Positions 1-9,463 of a stretch of DNA of 64,000 nucleotides are shown in pieces; the stretch's first letter is position 1; each line of letters opens with the position of its first letter. The notes under the pieces are model-generated. The model was not told where the DNA came from. It worked only from the letters and a program-made list of their open reading frames with translations, and made no database searches. Where the stretch lies: assembly GCA_964406735.1 (NCBI GenBank), contig CAYOSU010000005.1, forward strand, positions 36,237-100,236, written 5' to 3'. The stretch comes from CAYOSU01 sp964406735. Its GTDB lineage: Bacteria; Bacillota; Clostridia; Christensenellales; CAMQZB01. The translations under genes and the position numbers were made by a program.

Positions 1-723
1 ATCGTCTGACGAAGGGATGATTCCTACCGCTTCAAAAAGTGCTAAAACGGCAAGCTTTTTCTCTCCATCATTTGTTTTGACAGTAACACTTTGAAGTGTC
101 TCTTCGCCATCAAAACCCGTTACGGTCGAAGACAACACGAACTCTACGTTGTCGCGATTTTTTAGCTCGTCGATATATTTTTGAGTGCCCCTAAACGAGT
201 CTCTCCTATGAATAAGGTAGACTTTCTCACAGATACCGGATAGATACAGTGCATCGGTCAATGCAGTATCTCCTCCGCCTACGACTGCTACGGTCTTATC
301 TTTAAAAAAGTAGCCGTCGCAATGGGCACAGAACGATATCCCTTTGCCGATATACTCTTCTTCATGTTCAAGCCCGAGCTTTTTCGGAGTCGCTCCGCAA
401 GCTATTATCACATTCCTTGCCGACACCTCTTTATCAGACACTTTGAGGGTTTTTACCTTAGAGTTAAGGTCTACTGGAGTAGCAGTCCCGTACTTTATTT
501 CAAGTCCTGCCTCTTTGCATTGCTTTGAAAGCTCATAGGAAAGCTCAAAGCCAGTCTTGCCGACTACAGACGGGTAGTTTTCTATTACGCCGGCGTTATT
601 CGTCTGACCGCCTAAAACGGTCTTTTCTACCAAAAGAACTTTCTTCCCGCCACGCAAAAGATACAGAGCTGCAGTCATTCCCGAAGGTCCACCGCCGATT
701 ATTATTACGTCGTATACTTCCAT
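1..723 (-). CDS. trxB: Thioredoxin reductase, 3' end cut by window edge
   Basis: FAD-dependent disulfide reductase that passes electrons from NADPH to thioredoxin in the cytoplasm. The first 241 residues are visible, starting at the ATG at 723; the family is usually about 305-310 residues, so the C-terminal FAD part lies outside the window. Visible: FAD-binding GGGPSG at residues 10-15, the redox motif CAHC at 132-135 (most relatives have CATC), the second Rossmann motif GGGDTA and HRRDSFR, the signature of NADPH use. It starts 8 nt after cdd stops, so the two are probably co-transcribed. A second, different thioredoxin reductase lies at 52943-53869; this one carries the canonical NADPH motif and is the likelier general thioredoxin reductase. 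Confidence 0.9.
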   Translation of the reverse strand, partial: MEVYDVIIIGGGPSGMTAALYLLRGGKKVLLVEKTVLGGQTNNAGVIENYPSVVGKTGFELSYELSKQCKEAGLEIKYGTATPVDLNSKVKTLKVSDKEVSARNVIIACGATPKKLGLEHEEEYIGKGISFCAHCDGYFFKDKTVAVVGGGDTALTDALYLSGICEKVYLIHRRDSFRGTQKYIDELKNRDNVEFVLSSTVTGFDGEETLQSVTVKTNDGEKKLAVLALFEAVGIIPSSDD

Positions 724-731
724 AATACCTC

Positions 732-1154
732 TTACACTCCGAGTTTCTGATTTGACGGAGCGAAATACTCGGGGATAATATCTTTGAGCAAAAACTCCTT
801 ATAATCGTCTTCGCTTTTTGCAACTATCACCCTAAACTTATCCGGATCGCAAAATTCGAGCATAACTTGTCTGCAAACTCCGCACGGCATAGCGTAAGTA
901 GATATTTCTTTCCCCTCTACGCCGCCTATTACCGCAATAGCTAAAAACTCGCTTGCGCCCTCCGAAACCGCCTTGAAAAACGCCGTTCTTTCAGCACAAT
1001 TAGTCGCTGAAAAACCGATGTTTTCTATATTGCATCCCTTATATATTTCTCCATTTTTGGTAAGCAGCGCCGCACCTACCTTGAAATGCGAGTAAGGAGC
1101 ATAAGCAGATTCCCTTGCTGTTATCGCTTCATTTATAAGCTTCTTTATATCCAT
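732..1154 (-). CDS. cdd: Cytidine deaminase
   Basis: Zinc enzyme that deaminates cytidine and deoxycytidine to uridine and deoxyuridine in pyrimidine salvage. The 140 residues match the small homotetrameric class. Zinc ligands and the catalytic glutamate are visible: C53-A-E55 and P90-C91-G-V-C94. First gene of a short operon with the thioredoxin reductase downstream. A good promoter lies upstream (1212-1240), and the leader begins with a hairpin of 7-bp arms (1180-1203) that would sit at the very 5' end of the mRNA and may stabilise it. Confidence 0.95.
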   Translation of the reverse strand: MDIKKLINEAITARESAYAPYSHFKVGAALLTKNGEIYKGCNIENIGFSATNCAERTAFFKAVSEGASEFLAIAVIGGVEGKEISTYAMPCGVCRQVMLEFCDPDKFRVIVAKSEDDYKEFLLKDIIPEYFAPSNQKLGV

Positions 1155-1211
1155 AGTATCTCCAAATGATATTAGTTTATAAGACGAATACTTAAACGTC
1201 TTATTAAATTT

Positions 1212-1240
1212 ATTTTACCACAATAAAAATTAAAATTCAA
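1212..1240 (-). promoter_or_regulatory. Promoter of cdd
   Basis: On the minus strand TTGAAT (1235-1240), 17-nt spacer, TAAAAT (1212-1217). It is back-to-back with the pigL promoter. The predicted transcript start near 1205 places the 1180-1203 hairpin at the mRNA 5' end. Confidence 0.6.
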
Positions 1241-1243
1241 CTA

Positions 1244-1272
1244 TTGATTTATGGTAAATGTGGGTGTATAAT
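1244..1272 (+). promoter_or_regulatory. Promoter of the PIG-L deacetylase gene
   Basis: TTGATT (1244-1249), 17-nt spacer, TATAAT (1267-1272), a near-consensus housekeeping promoter about 50 nt ahead of the gene. Confidence 0.7.
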
Positions 1273-1320
1273 AACTAGGTAAGATCGTCAGATCATGGAT
1301 TTTTAGACAAGGAGAAAATT

Positions 1321-2091
1321 ATGAGCATTTTTACAACAATTTATAAGAAAGCATTTGGCATTCCGCCTATGGACGGCTTTAACAGATACCTTTTCGTCAG
1401 CCCTCACCCCGACGACACAGACGTTAGTTGCGGTGCTCTTATTTCAAGACTGAAAAGAGAAGGCAAAGAAGTATATATTCTTAACGTCACAGACGGTCGC
1501 TACGGCGATATCGAATACAGACCTGACGTTACTATTCCTATGAGACAGCAAGAAGAGCTTGCCGCAAAAAAAGAATACGGCATTGACGAAAGCCACGTTA
1601 TATTCCTTCCCTTTGTCGACGGCGGCGAATACGATACGGACGACGCAGCAAGAGCTATCGCACAAGAGATCCTTCGCATTAAGCCCGAGGTCGTCGTTGC
1701 AGTTGACGGAAAGACTCTTTCAGAATGCCATGTTGACCATCAAAAGGTTGGTCTTGCGGCAGAGCATTCTATACTTTTCTCAGGGAACACGGGTGTCGTT
1801 CAAAACAGATTCGGTGAGAAAGAAGGATTTAATATTTCCGAGATGGCATTTTATAATACCGATCACCCGAATAAGTACGTCAAGGTTACGAAAGAAGACC
1901 TTGCAACACAGATCAGGGCTATTCGTCATCACAAATCGCAATTCTCTGAAGAGGAATTCAAGAGCTTTGAGACGTTCTTCAAAATAAGAGCTATAAGAGC
2001 CGGTCTACACGCAGGTTGCAAGTACGCAGAAAGGTACAGGGTCGTTACAAGATTCTTATCGCACTGCATTCCTGAAGGCAGCGAGATCTAA
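1321..2091 (+). CDS. PIG-L/LmbE family N-deacetylase
   Basis: Predicted zinc-dependent deacetylase of N-acetylglucosamine-type sugars, the family that includes BshB and MshB. The metal-binding motif PHPDD is at residues 28-32 and the second ligand group HxDH at 137-140. Length 256 residues. It is monocistronic, with its own promoter and a strong terminator at 2106-2141. There is no adjacent bacillithiol or glycolipid gene, so the substrate cannot be read from context. Start ATG follows an AGGAGA site. Confidence 0.85.
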   Translation: MSIFTTIYKKAFGIPPMDGFNRYLFVSPHPDDTDVSCGALISRLKREGKEVYILNVTDGRYGDIEYRPDVTIPMRQQEELAAKKEYGIDESHVIFLPFVDGGEYDTDDAARAIAQEILRIKPEVVVAVDGKTLSECHVDHQKVGLAAEHSILFSGNTGVVQNRFGEKEGFNISEMAFYNTDHPNKYVKVTKEDLATQIRAIRHHKSQFSEEEFKSFETFFKIRAIRAGLHAGCKYAERYRVVTRFLSHCIPEGSEI

Positions 2092-2105
2092 AACATCAAA
2101 AAAAC

Positions 2106-2141
2106 AACGCCGAGGTCATTTGCCTCGGCGTTATTGCTTTT
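2106..2141. terminator. Bidirectional terminator between convergent genes
   Basis: Stem AACGCCGAGG (2106-2115) pairs with CCTCGGCGTT (2123-2132) around a 7-nt loop. It is T-rich downstream on both strands, so it ends both the deacetylase transcript (+) and the dgt-dnaG-rpoD operon (-). Confidence 0.85.
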
Positions 2142-2155
2142 AATTTAAGTTTTAT

Positions 2156-2857
2156 TTATTTATAGATAATTCTTCCGCATTCCTCGCACTCGATAACGTG
2201 CTTTTCTTTGAGCTTTGACATCATATTCATTGAAAGCTCCATACGGCAACCTCCGCAGGATTCACCGTTTACGGCAACGATAGCGGGATATATCTTCTTT
2301 TCGCGGACTTTCTTATATAATCCGAAGACCTCTTTATCGCTACCGGGAACGGTCTTTTCGATCGCATCAAGCTCTCCTCTTATTCTATCAAAATCTTTCT
2401 GGTGAGACTTTTTGAGATCGTCGTATTTTTTCTTATAGGACTCAAACTCCTCTTTTGCGGTCTTGACTTTCTTTTTATAGTCGTCAAATGCGATAAGCAG
2501 AGCTTTTACGTCGGATATTATCTTCGATGCGTCGTTTTCGGCAGAAGAAAGCTCTTCGTCAAGCCTTGCAACTTTCTTTACGAAGTAATTGATCTCAGCT
2601 TCGTCTGCGCTCTTATTGAGAAGTGCGTTATATTCTTCAAGCTCAGATGCAAGTTTTTCGATCTTCTCCTTCAAAGCGTCAAAATTAGCGTTAAGCGCAG
2701 CCGCTTTGTCGTCCATTTCCTTTATATTTTTGTCGACGTCCTGCAAAAAAGCTCTCGCTTTGACAAGCTTTCTTCTCTCATCGCTCTGCGATAAGCTCTT
2801 TTCAAGATCGATCAACTCTTTTTCTTTTCTCTGATAGTCTAAAATCTCTTGATACAT
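2156..2857 (-). CDS. Coiled-coil C4 zinc-ribbon protein (DUF164 type)
   Basis: 233 residues. Roughly residues 1-160 are a charged Lys/Glu-rich coiled coil. The C-terminus carries a zinc ribbon formed by CGGC and, about 20 residues later, CEEC. This matches the zf-RING_7/DUF164 family, widely conserved beside nif3 and trmK in Firmicutes; its biochemical role is not established. Last gene of the minus-strand operon, 79 nt after nif3, ending at the bidirectional terminator. Confidence 0.85.
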   Translation of the reverse strand: MYQEILDYQRKEKELIDLEKSLSQSDERRKLVKARAFLQDVDKNIKEMDDKAAALNANFDALKEKIEKLASELEEYNALLNKSADEAEINYFVKKVARLDEELSSAENDASKIISDVKALLIAFDDYKKKVKTAKEEFESYKKKYDDLKKSHQKDFDRIRGELDAIEKTVPGSDKEVFGLYKKVREKKIYPAIVAVNGESCGGCRMELSMNMMSKLKEKHVIECEECGRIIYK

Positions 2858-2936
2858 AGTTATCTCCTTACGAGAACGGTCAAAACGCCCGCCCTCTCTT
2901 TTAATTCATATTATAAGCTCCGTTTGTGCGGAGAAA

Positions 2937-3707
2937 TTATATCAGTCTGAAATCCGTTTTGCAATAATACTTTTCAACGCCTAAGTCAAGGCTTTCAAAT
3001 ATTCGTTTGAAAAAATAGTACTCGCTTTCACCGTGATTGAGTGCTATTACAGATATTCCGTTTTCGTTAAGCTCTACTAAGTGCTGATGATCTATATCAC
3101 AGGAAACGAACAAATCTGCATGCTCTTTTATTGCAAAGCGAACGTCGCTTCCCGACGCTTTTCCGCAAAAAGAAGCTATTTTTGAAACAGTCTTCTCTTT
3201 ATCACCAAAGCACCTTACGGAAGAAAAGTCTTTTTTCAGGCTCTTAATGAGTTCGCCTACAGTCTTTTCTTCTATCGACACGACTTTGCCGTAGGAATAG
3301 CTTTTCTCATCTATCATTTTTGAAAGCAGTGTTTCTCCGAAATACTCTGAAAATCTGTCATCAATTCCACCAAAGGTCATATCCATAGGTAAATGCGAAG
3401 AATATACGCTTATTCCGTTTTGGACAAGACGCCTTATCAGTCTTCCTTTGTAATCATCTTCCGTTACGGACGAAATGGGAGAATAGATAAAGGGATGATG
3501 CGAAATAATAAGATTGCAGCCTTTTTCTAAGGCAAGATCTATCGCATCGTTGCAAACGTCGACTGTTACAACTACACCGTCTGCTTCTACGTTTTTATCC
3601 CCTATCAAAAAGCCGCTGTTGTCGTAATCGCCTTTTGCTATCAGGTTATAAGATATATCGAGCGGTGCATACTGTTCAATTTTTGAAACGATGTCGCGAA
3701 TTATCAT
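2937..3707 (-). CDS. Nif3-like dinuclear metal-centre protein
   Basis: YqfO/NIF3 family, a hexameric protein with a di-metal site; annotated in places as GTP cyclohydrolase 1 type 2, but its function is uncertain. Metal ligands are visible: H70-H71 (SHHP), D109 and, at the C-terminus, H225 and E229. At 256 residues this is the short form, lacking the PII-like insertion of the Bacillus protein. Its start overlaps the trmK stop by 4 nt, so translation is coupled. The trmK-nif3 pairing is typical of Firmicutes. Confidence 0.9.
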   Translation of the reverse strand: MIIRDIVSKIEQYAPLDISYNLIAKGDYDNSGFLIGDKNVEADGVVVTVDVCNDAIDLALEKGCNLIISHHPFIYSPISSVTEDDYKGRLIRRLVQNGISVYSSHLPMDMTFGGIDDRFSEYFGETLLSKMIDEKSYSYGKVVSIEEKTVGELIKSLKKDFSSVRCFGDKEKTVSKIASFCGKASGSDVRFAIKEHADLFVSCDIDHQHLVELNENGISVIALNHGESEYYFFKRIFESLDLGVEKYYCKTDFRLI

Positions 3708-4321
3708 TGCATGATCTCCGTTATTCTTTGTATATATTCATTTAACTCGGCTTTTCTTTTTCCGTTAGCAGAAATTAATATCTGCTTCGATTTTTCAAGC
3801 TCTGATCCAAGATAGTCCATAAAATCGGATGACTTACTTTGCAGGTTGGTTCGCCCAAACAATTTTTCGTTTTCCGTCAGCTCGTCTTTGCCCGGCGCAA
3901 CGACGATAATATTATAATACTTGCCGTCGAAAACTATTTCGTCCGACAGTATCATATACCCGTTATCAACCAAAAAAGTTCGGAACACGTCGACGTTTTT
4001 CATCGGCTGAAAAAGCGCATGTACGGGAGGTTTTTCGGAAAGTATCTTCATTATTTCTCTTCCGCCCATGCCAGCTATGACAAGAAAGTCATTTTCTTTT
4101 ATTGCGCACGGTATTCCGTCGGCCACAAAGTAGTTGCCTTTTTCACCGATAAGTGTTTTAGCTTTTTCAAGGGACGGAGCGGATATATCGGAGCAGACAA
4201 CTTTTTTGGCAACACCGCTATTTAAGGCTTCATACGATACGTAGCCGTGATCGCATCCTACGTCGACGAGCGTATCGCATTGTGGTATTCTTTTTACTAT
4301 TTCGTCGATACGCTTTGTCAT
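3704..4321 (-). CDS. trmK: tRNA (adenine(22)-N1)-methyltransferase
   Basis: SAM-dependent methyltransferase that makes m1A22 in the D-loop of tRNA. 205 residues; the Rossmann SAM motif VDVGCDHGY is near residue 20 and the family-specific AGMGG motif near residue 83. Sits between rpoD and nif3 in the usual Firmicutes order. Confidence 0.9.
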   Translation of the reverse strand: MTKRIDEIVKRIPQCDTLVDVGCDHGYVSYEALNSGVAKKVVCSDISAPSLEKAKTLIGEKGNYFVADGIPCAIKENDFLVIAGMGGREIMKILSEKPPVHALFQPMKNVDVFRTFLVDNGYMILSDEIVFDGKYYNIIVVAPGKDELTENEKLFGRTNLQSKSSDFMDYLGSELEKSKQILISANGKRKAELNEYIQRITEIMQ

Positions 4322-4382
4322 AAACCGCTCCTTATTTGCTAATTGTTCGCAAAATTATCTGATTTTGAGAATAAATAAGCAT

Positions 4383-5459
4383 TTATTCGGTGAAATCTTT
4401 GATCTGAGCACTACGCTTGGGGTGACGAAGCTTTCTGAGTGCCTTTGCTTCTATCTGCCTGATACGCTCTCTCGTAACGTCAAACTCCTTGCCCACCTCT
4501 TCCAACGTTTTGGGTTTTCCGTCGTCAAGACCGTAGCGAAGACGTATTACTTTTTCTTCTCTTGGCGTCAACGTCGAAAGCACAGAAATGAGTTTTTCTT
4601 TTAGCATTTGATTGGAGACGAGGTCGGTCGGCGATACGGACGTTTCGTCTTCGATAAAGTCGCCTAAGTGAGTATCCTCTTCTTCTCCGATAGGAGTTTC
4701 TAACGAAACGGGGTCGAGTGCTATCCTTTGTATTTCAAGAACTCTCTCGACGGGAACGCCCATCTCTTCCGCAATCTCCTCTACTGTCGGCTCTCTGCCT
4801 AAGCGTTGAAGAAGAACTCTCGTTGCTCTCGTCTTTCTGTTTATCGTCTCGACCATATGTACGGGGACTCTTATCGTTCTTGCCTGGTCTGCGATAGCTC
4901 TCGTTATGGACTGCCTTATCCACCAGGTTGCGTATGTAGAAAATTTGAAGCCCTTGGTGTAATCGAACTTCTCAATGGCTTTCATAAGTCCCATATTGCC
5001 CTCTTGTACGAGGTCGAGAAGCTGTAAGCCTCTTCCGACATACCTCTTTGCAATCGAGACTACAAGACGTAAATTCGCCTCTGCGAGCTTTCTTTTTGCA
5101 CTTTCATCGCCTGCAAGCATCGCTTGCGCAGTCGCAACCTCTTCTTCTGCAGAAAGAAGAGGAACTTTTCCTATATCTTTGAGATAGAGCTTGACCGGGT
5201 CGTTGATACCGAGATCGTCGGTATAAAGCTCGTTCGCTATCTCTGCGGATATTTCTTCTCTCAAAAGCTCATCTGTATCGTCGATGATCTTTATGTTGTT
5301 TTCTTCGAGCTGTTGATATATCTCGTCTATCTTATCGGGAGAAAGATCGAGTTTTTCAAGATGATCGAATATTTCGTCAGCAGTTACCTTTCCTGTTTTT
5401 TTACCTTCTTCGATAAGCGAGGCAACTGCGCTTATCTTAGTTACTTCTTGGTCAGTCAT
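4383..5459 (-). CDS. rpoD: RNA polymerase sigma-70 factor, second tandem copy
   Basis: Primary-type sigma factor of 358 residues with a short region 1.1, then DPVKLYLKDIG (1.2), the RYVGRGLQLLDLVQEGN and YATWWIRQSITR motifs of regions 2.1-2.4, and region 4.2 TLEEVGKEFDVTRERIRQIEAKALRKLRHP. The C-terminal tail is the canonical RpoD type, so this copy looks like the normal housekeeping factor. It lies 63 nt after a closely related second copy (5523-6584). Start ATG follows an AAAGGA-type site. Confidence 0.93.
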   Translation of the reverse strand: MTDQEVTKISAVASLIEEGKKTGKVTADEIFDHLEKLDLSPDKIDEIYQQLEENNIKIIDDTDELLREEISAEIANELYTDDLGINDPVKLYLKDIGKVPLLSAEEEVATAQAMLAGDESAKRKLAEANLRLVVSIAKRYVGRGLQLLDLVQEGNMGLMKAIEKFDYTKGFKFSTYATWWIRQSITRAIADQARTIRVPVHMVETINRKTRATRVLLQRLGREPTVEEIAEEMGVPVERVLEIQRIALDPVSLETPIGEEEDTHLGDFIEDETSVSPTDLVSNQMLKEKLISVLSTLTPREEKVIRLRYGLDDGKPKTLEEVGKEFDVTRERIRQIEAKALRKLRHPKRSAQIKDFTE

Positions 5460-5522
5460 TTAACGGTCCTTTGTCCTTTTTCCCGAACACGTCGGGTTGC
5501 TTATATAATTTCAAACGAATAA

Positions 5523-6584
5523 TTATTCGGTTTCAAATTCCTTGAATTTTTTTGCTCTCGTAGGGCTTCTGAGCTTTCTTAACGCCTTAGCCTCTATCTG
5601 CCTTATACGCTCTCTCGTTACACGGAAGTCTCTGCCGACCTCTTCCAACGTCTTGGGCTTTCCGTCGTCAAGACCGTAGCGAAGACGTATTACCTTTTCC
5701 TCTCTTGGCGTAAGCGTCGAGAGTATTTCGGAGAATTGGTCTCTCAATGCCTTGCTCGTCATATTCTCTTCAGGAGAAATAACGTGCTCATCCTCTATGA
5801 AATCGCCTAAGTGCGTATCGTCCTCTTCTCCGATAGGAGACTCTAACGAGACAGGATCGAGCGCAATTTTTTGTATTTCAAGCACTTTATCTTCCGAAAC
5901 GTTGAGTCGTTCCGCTATTTCCGCAACGGTAGGCTCACGACCGAGCTCTTGCAGTAATGCACGCGCCGCTTTTGTCTGGCGGTTTATCGTTTCTACCATA
6001 TGAACGGGTATCCTTATCGTTCTTGCTTGATCGGCAATAGAACGAGTGATAGCCTGCCTTATCCACCAAGTTGCGTAAGTAGAGAACTTGAATCCCTTTG
6101 TGTAGTCGAATTTCTCTACCGCTTTCATTAGACCTAAATTGCCTTCCTGAATAAGGTCGAGAAGCTGCAAGCCTCTGCCGACATATCTTTTTGCTATCGA
6201 TACGACAAGGCGCAGGTTTGCTTCCGACAAAATGAGCTTTGCATTTTCGTCGCCCTCGAGCATACGCTTTGCAACTTCAACTTCTTCTTCACTTGAAAGC
6301 AGGGGAACTTTGCCTATATCTTTCAAATACATCTTGACGGGATCGTCAACACTAACTTGTGCGGCGATCTCGTTAAAATCGGTGTCTATCTTTGTATATT
6401 CATTAGTCTCTATGATGCGAATGTTGTTCTCTTCGAGTATCGAATATACAGTCTCAAAGCACTCGGGCGGTATATGACGCTTTTCAAGCTTATCGAAAAG
6501 CTCTTCGCTCGTTATTTCGCCGGCAGATTTGTAGGAAGCAACGATCTCTTTCGCTAAATTTTCAACAAATTCCTTAATTTCCAT
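5523..6584 (-). CDS. RNA polymerase sigma-70 factor, first tandem copy
   Basis: 353-residue primary-type sigma factor, nearly the same as the following copy in regions 2 and 4 (YATWWIRQAITR; TRERIRQIEAKALRKLR). It differs in the N-terminal about 75 residues, in region 3 and in the C-terminal tail, which reads RSPTRAKKFKEF instead of the canonical RHPKRS form. The start overlaps dnaG by 11 nt with AGAGGGA upstream. Because the promoter-contacting helices are almost unchanged, both copies should see similar promoters. The difference is more likely in expression or in interactions through regions 1 and 3. Confidence 0.9.
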   Translation of the reverse strand: MEIKEFVENLAKEIVASYKSAGEITSEELFDKLEKRHIPPECFETVYSILEENNIRIIETNEYTKIDTDFNEIAAQVSVDDPVKMYLKDIGKVPLLSSEEEVEVAKRMLEGDENAKLILSEANLRLVVSIAKRYVGRGLQLLDLIQEGNLGLMKAVEKFDYTKGFKFSTYATWWIRQAITRSIADQARTIRIPVHMVETINRQTKAARALLQELGREPTVAEIAERLNVSEDKVLEIQKIALDPVSLESPIGEEDDTHLGDFIEDEHVISPEENMTSKALRDQFSEILSTLTPREEKVIRLRYGLDDGKPKTLEEVGRDFRVTRERIRQIEAKALRKLRSPTRAKKFKEFETE

Positions 6585-8367
6585 TGCGCATATTCCCTCT
6601 TTTTGCGTTATTCTTAAGCTGTTTGGATACTTCTAATATATCTGCAGTTATCTGCTTTTTCTCGGCGAGATCATCCGTCTCGCGATACATTTCTTTTAAT
6701 CGTGCAAGCGTTTCTTGCTTGGATTTCAAGTACACCGCTCGCATGCAGTCGTCAAAGTACTCTTCTAAGTTATCTTCCGTTATTCCCTCTCTGTCGGAAA
6801 ACTCAAGGATAGTCGTCAATTCTTCGTACTCCGACTCGTCGAGAACGTTGAAAAGCATACTTCCGTTGATAGCTACGCCTTTTTTTTCTTTCAGATATTC
6901 GTATATCTTTCTGTGCGTATCGTTTGATATATACTCTTCAAGCTGAGAGATATCGGCAAGCGACTTTTTCCCGTCGATGCATAGCGACAGACCGAAGCGA
7001 ACTGCTTTCGTGATGCCGTCTACCGTTTTTTCGGCATTCGTCTCTAAATTAATCTCGGGTTTTTCGCCCTTATCGACCTTTTGAAGGTCTCTTTTTAAGC
7101 TATCGACAGATATTGACGTATATTCGGAAGTCTTTTTGAGCCATTCCTCTTTCTCGGCTTCCGTCTGCAGCGTTGATATTACCCTCAATGCGTTCTCAAG
7201 GTACTTCTTTTTGCCAGTCAAGTCCGAAACGTCGAATTTATCGGACAGTATCTTGAACTTAAACTCTGTACCTGTTAAAGCGGTATCTAACGCTTTTTGG
7301 TACTCTTCCTTGCCGTAGCGGCGAATTACCTCGTCGGGGTCTAAATTATCTCTCAAAATGACGATCTTTGCGTTTATTCCCTCGTCTTCGAGTATCTTTT
7401 GACCAAGAACCGCCCCTTTTATGCCTGCGGCGTCGCCATCGTAGGAGATATATACGTCTTCTGTTACGTAGTGCATAAGCTTTGCCTGCTCTTTCGTAAG
7501 TGCAGTACCCATGCTCGCAACGACATTATGAAAGCCTTGCTCGTAAACGGATATAGCGTCCATATAGCCCTCTACGAGTATCAGGTTCTTTATCGGCTCT
7601 TTTAGCTTTTGCTTTTTGACTAAGTTTAATCCGTATAAGACCTTACGCTTATTGAAAGCGATGGTGTCGCTGGTGTTTTTATACTTTGCTTGCGCATGCT
7701 TGTCCATAGTCCTGCCGCCGAAAGCGACCACTTGACCGTAGGAGTCAATTATCGGAATGATTATCCTTGTTCCGTAAGCATCGTATATCCTGCCCTTATC
7801 GCTTTTTCCCGCAACGCCCGCCTCTAACATCTCCTCTTCGGTGTATTTAAGGGACTTTAAGTGTCTGATCACTCCCGTCCAGTCGGTAGATGCGCCTATT
7901 CCAAAGCGAGTTATCGTCTTTTGAGATATTCCTCTATCGAACAAGTATTGCAGCTTTGCGGCGTTTTCGGGCTTGTATATCTCTTTGTTATAATACTTTG
8001 CCGCATCTTTGAGGAGCGCATAAGCACGTTCACGCTTTTTCTTGTTTATTGAAAGCTCGTCCTTATTGCCGCCTGAAAAAGCAGGAACTTCCATCCCCGC
8101 AAGCTTTGCCAAATGCGTTATCGCACCGATGAAATCTGTAGATTCTGCGTTTTGAACGAATTTTATTACGTCACCCGATTCGTGGCAACCGAAGCAATAA
8201 TAGAACTGTTTTATCTCGTCAATCGCAAAAGAGGGAGTACGCTCATGGTGAAAAGGGCAACAACCCCAATATTTGTTGCCTTTCCTTTGCAAAGTCATAT
8301 AACGACTTGCAACGTCAACTATGTTGACCTTACTTTTCAGTTGTTCGAGAAAAGTATTTAACTCCAT
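6574..8367 (-). CDS. dnaG: DNA primase
   Basis: Makes RNA primers for DNA replication. Domains in order: CHC2 zinc ribbon (C37, H40, C58, C61), the catalytic core with the TOPRIM motif LVEGYMDAI and the acidic motif YDGDAAG, and a C-terminal helicase-binding region. 597 residues from the ATG at 8367; a TTG two codons upstream is possible, and neither has a strong ribosome site. It follows dgt by a few nucleotides and overlaps the first rpoD copy: the classic macromolecular-synthesis operon. Confidence 0.95.
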   Translation of the reverse strand: MELNTFLEQLKSKVNIVDVASRYMTLQRKGNKYWGCCPFHHERTPSFAIDEIKQFYYCFGCHESGDVIKFVQNAESTDFIGAITHLAKLAGMEVPAFSGGNKDELSINKKKRERAYALLKDAAKYYNKEIYKPENAAKLQYLFDRGISQKTITRFGIGASTDWTGVIRHLKSLKYTEEEMLEAGVAGKSDKGRIYDAYGTRIIIPIIDSYGQVVAFGGRTMDKHAQAKYKNTSDTIAFNKRKVLYGLNLVKKQKLKEPIKNLILVEGYMDAISVYEQGFHNVVASMGTALTKEQAKLMHYVTEDVYISYDGDAAGIKGAVLGQKILEDEGINAKIVILRDNLDPDEVIRRYGKEEYQKALDTALTGTEFKFKILSDKFDVSDLTGKKKYLENALRVISTLQTEAEKEEWLKKTSEYTSISVDSLKRDLQKVDKGEKPEINLETNAEKTVDGITKAVRFGLSLCIDGKKSLADISQLEEYISNDTHRKIYEYLKEKKGVAINGSMLFNVLDESEYEELTTILEFSDREGITEDNLEEYFDDCMRAVYLKSKQETLARLKEMYRETDDLAEKKQITADILEVSKQLKNNAKRGNMRNGN

Positions 8368-8376
8368 AAGCAATTA

Positions 8377-9375
8377 TCAATAAAAACCTCTCATTTTAGG
8401 TTCAAACAGGCTTCTGAACGTATCAAGCGCAAAGCTATCGGTCATCGTTGATATATAATCGGCAACAACCGTCTCTTTGCGGTATTTATCCAAAAGTTCA
8501 CGGTAAAAGGGCGGTAGATCGTCCGGATTTTTTATGTACCAATCGAAAAGATAACGAAGCATTATATCTACCTTTTCTTCTTCCTTTCGCTTATCCTCGG
8601 AAAAATATACCCTTTCAAACATAAACTTTCTCAAAACGTCCGCCGCTTCCTTTACCTCATCGGTATAACCGACTTTCGGTTTGTTGAGTGAAGCGTTATA
8701 TACCGACATTATCATCGTATTGATTCGTTTTGAGAACGTATCTCCCAAGACGTCTACGACAGACTTGGGAATATCTTGCTGCGTGATTATGCCAGCTCTT
8801 ATAGAATCTTCTATGTCGTGATTTAGATACGCTATTCTATCCGCCAGGTGAACCACTGCACCCTCGAGCGTCTTCGGATGACCTGCGGAGTTGTGGTTTA
8901 CTATGCCGTCCTTTACCTCAAAGGTCAAATTCAAGCCCTTACCGTTGTTTTCAAGAACGTCCACTACTCTGAGCGACTGGCGTTCGTGCAAAAACTCTCC
9001 ACCTGTCAAGTCGTTAAGCGTACGTTCACCTGCATGTCCGAACGGCGTATGACCAAGGTCGTGTCCTAATGCGATCGCCTCGGTCAAATCCTCGTTAAGG
9101 TTGCATATCCTCGATATCGTCCTTCCTATCTGCGCAACGTCCAGAGTATGAGTCAAGCGAGTCATATAGTGATCGCCCTCGGGTTTTATAAATACCTGCG
9201 TCTTGTTTTTTAAGCGTCTGAACGCCTTACAGTGGATTATTCTATCCCTATCTCTTTGGAACTCCGTTCTCGTCGGACAAAGCTCTTCAAAGACCTTTCT
9301 GCCTTTCGTATCCTTGGACTTCATCGCATAAGGCGAAAGAAATTTTTCTTCAATTAAGTACGTCTTATTCTCCAC
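8377..9375 (-). CDS. dgt: Deoxyguanosinetriphosphate triphosphohydrolase-like protein
   Basis: HD-superfamily dNTP triphosphohydrolase (dNTP to deoxynucleoside plus triphosphate), 332 residues. The metal-binding residues are visible in RLTHTLDVAQ (H) and ALGHDLGHTPFGHAGE (HD plus the second H). Likely controls dNTP pools; first gene of the dnaG-rpoD operon. Upstream, a TATAAT (minus strand, 9405-9410) is visible but without a convincing -35. Confidence 0.9.
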   Translation of the reverse strand: MENKTYLIEEKFLSPYAMKSKDTKGRKVFEELCPTRTEFQRDRDRIIHCKAFRRLKNKTQVFIKPEGDHYMTRLTHTLDVAQIGRTISRICNLNEDLTEAIALGHDLGHTPFGHAGERTLNDLTGGEFLHERQSLRVVDVLENNGKGLNLTFEVKDGIVNHNSAGHPKTLEGAVVHLADRIAYLNHDIEDSIRAGIITQQDIPKSVVDVLGDTFSKRINTMIMSVYNASLNKPKVGYTDEVKEAADVLRKFMFERVYFSEDKRKEEEKVDIMLRYLFDWYIKNPDDLPPFYRELLDKYRKETVVADYISTMTDSFALDTFRSLFEPKMRGFY

Positions 9376-9463
9376 GAGTTCATCTCCAATATTATTCTAA
9401 TAGTATTATACAAATAATTTTTTCGTTTTTCCTTTATATTAAGCGAAAAACCAAGTATTTTTA

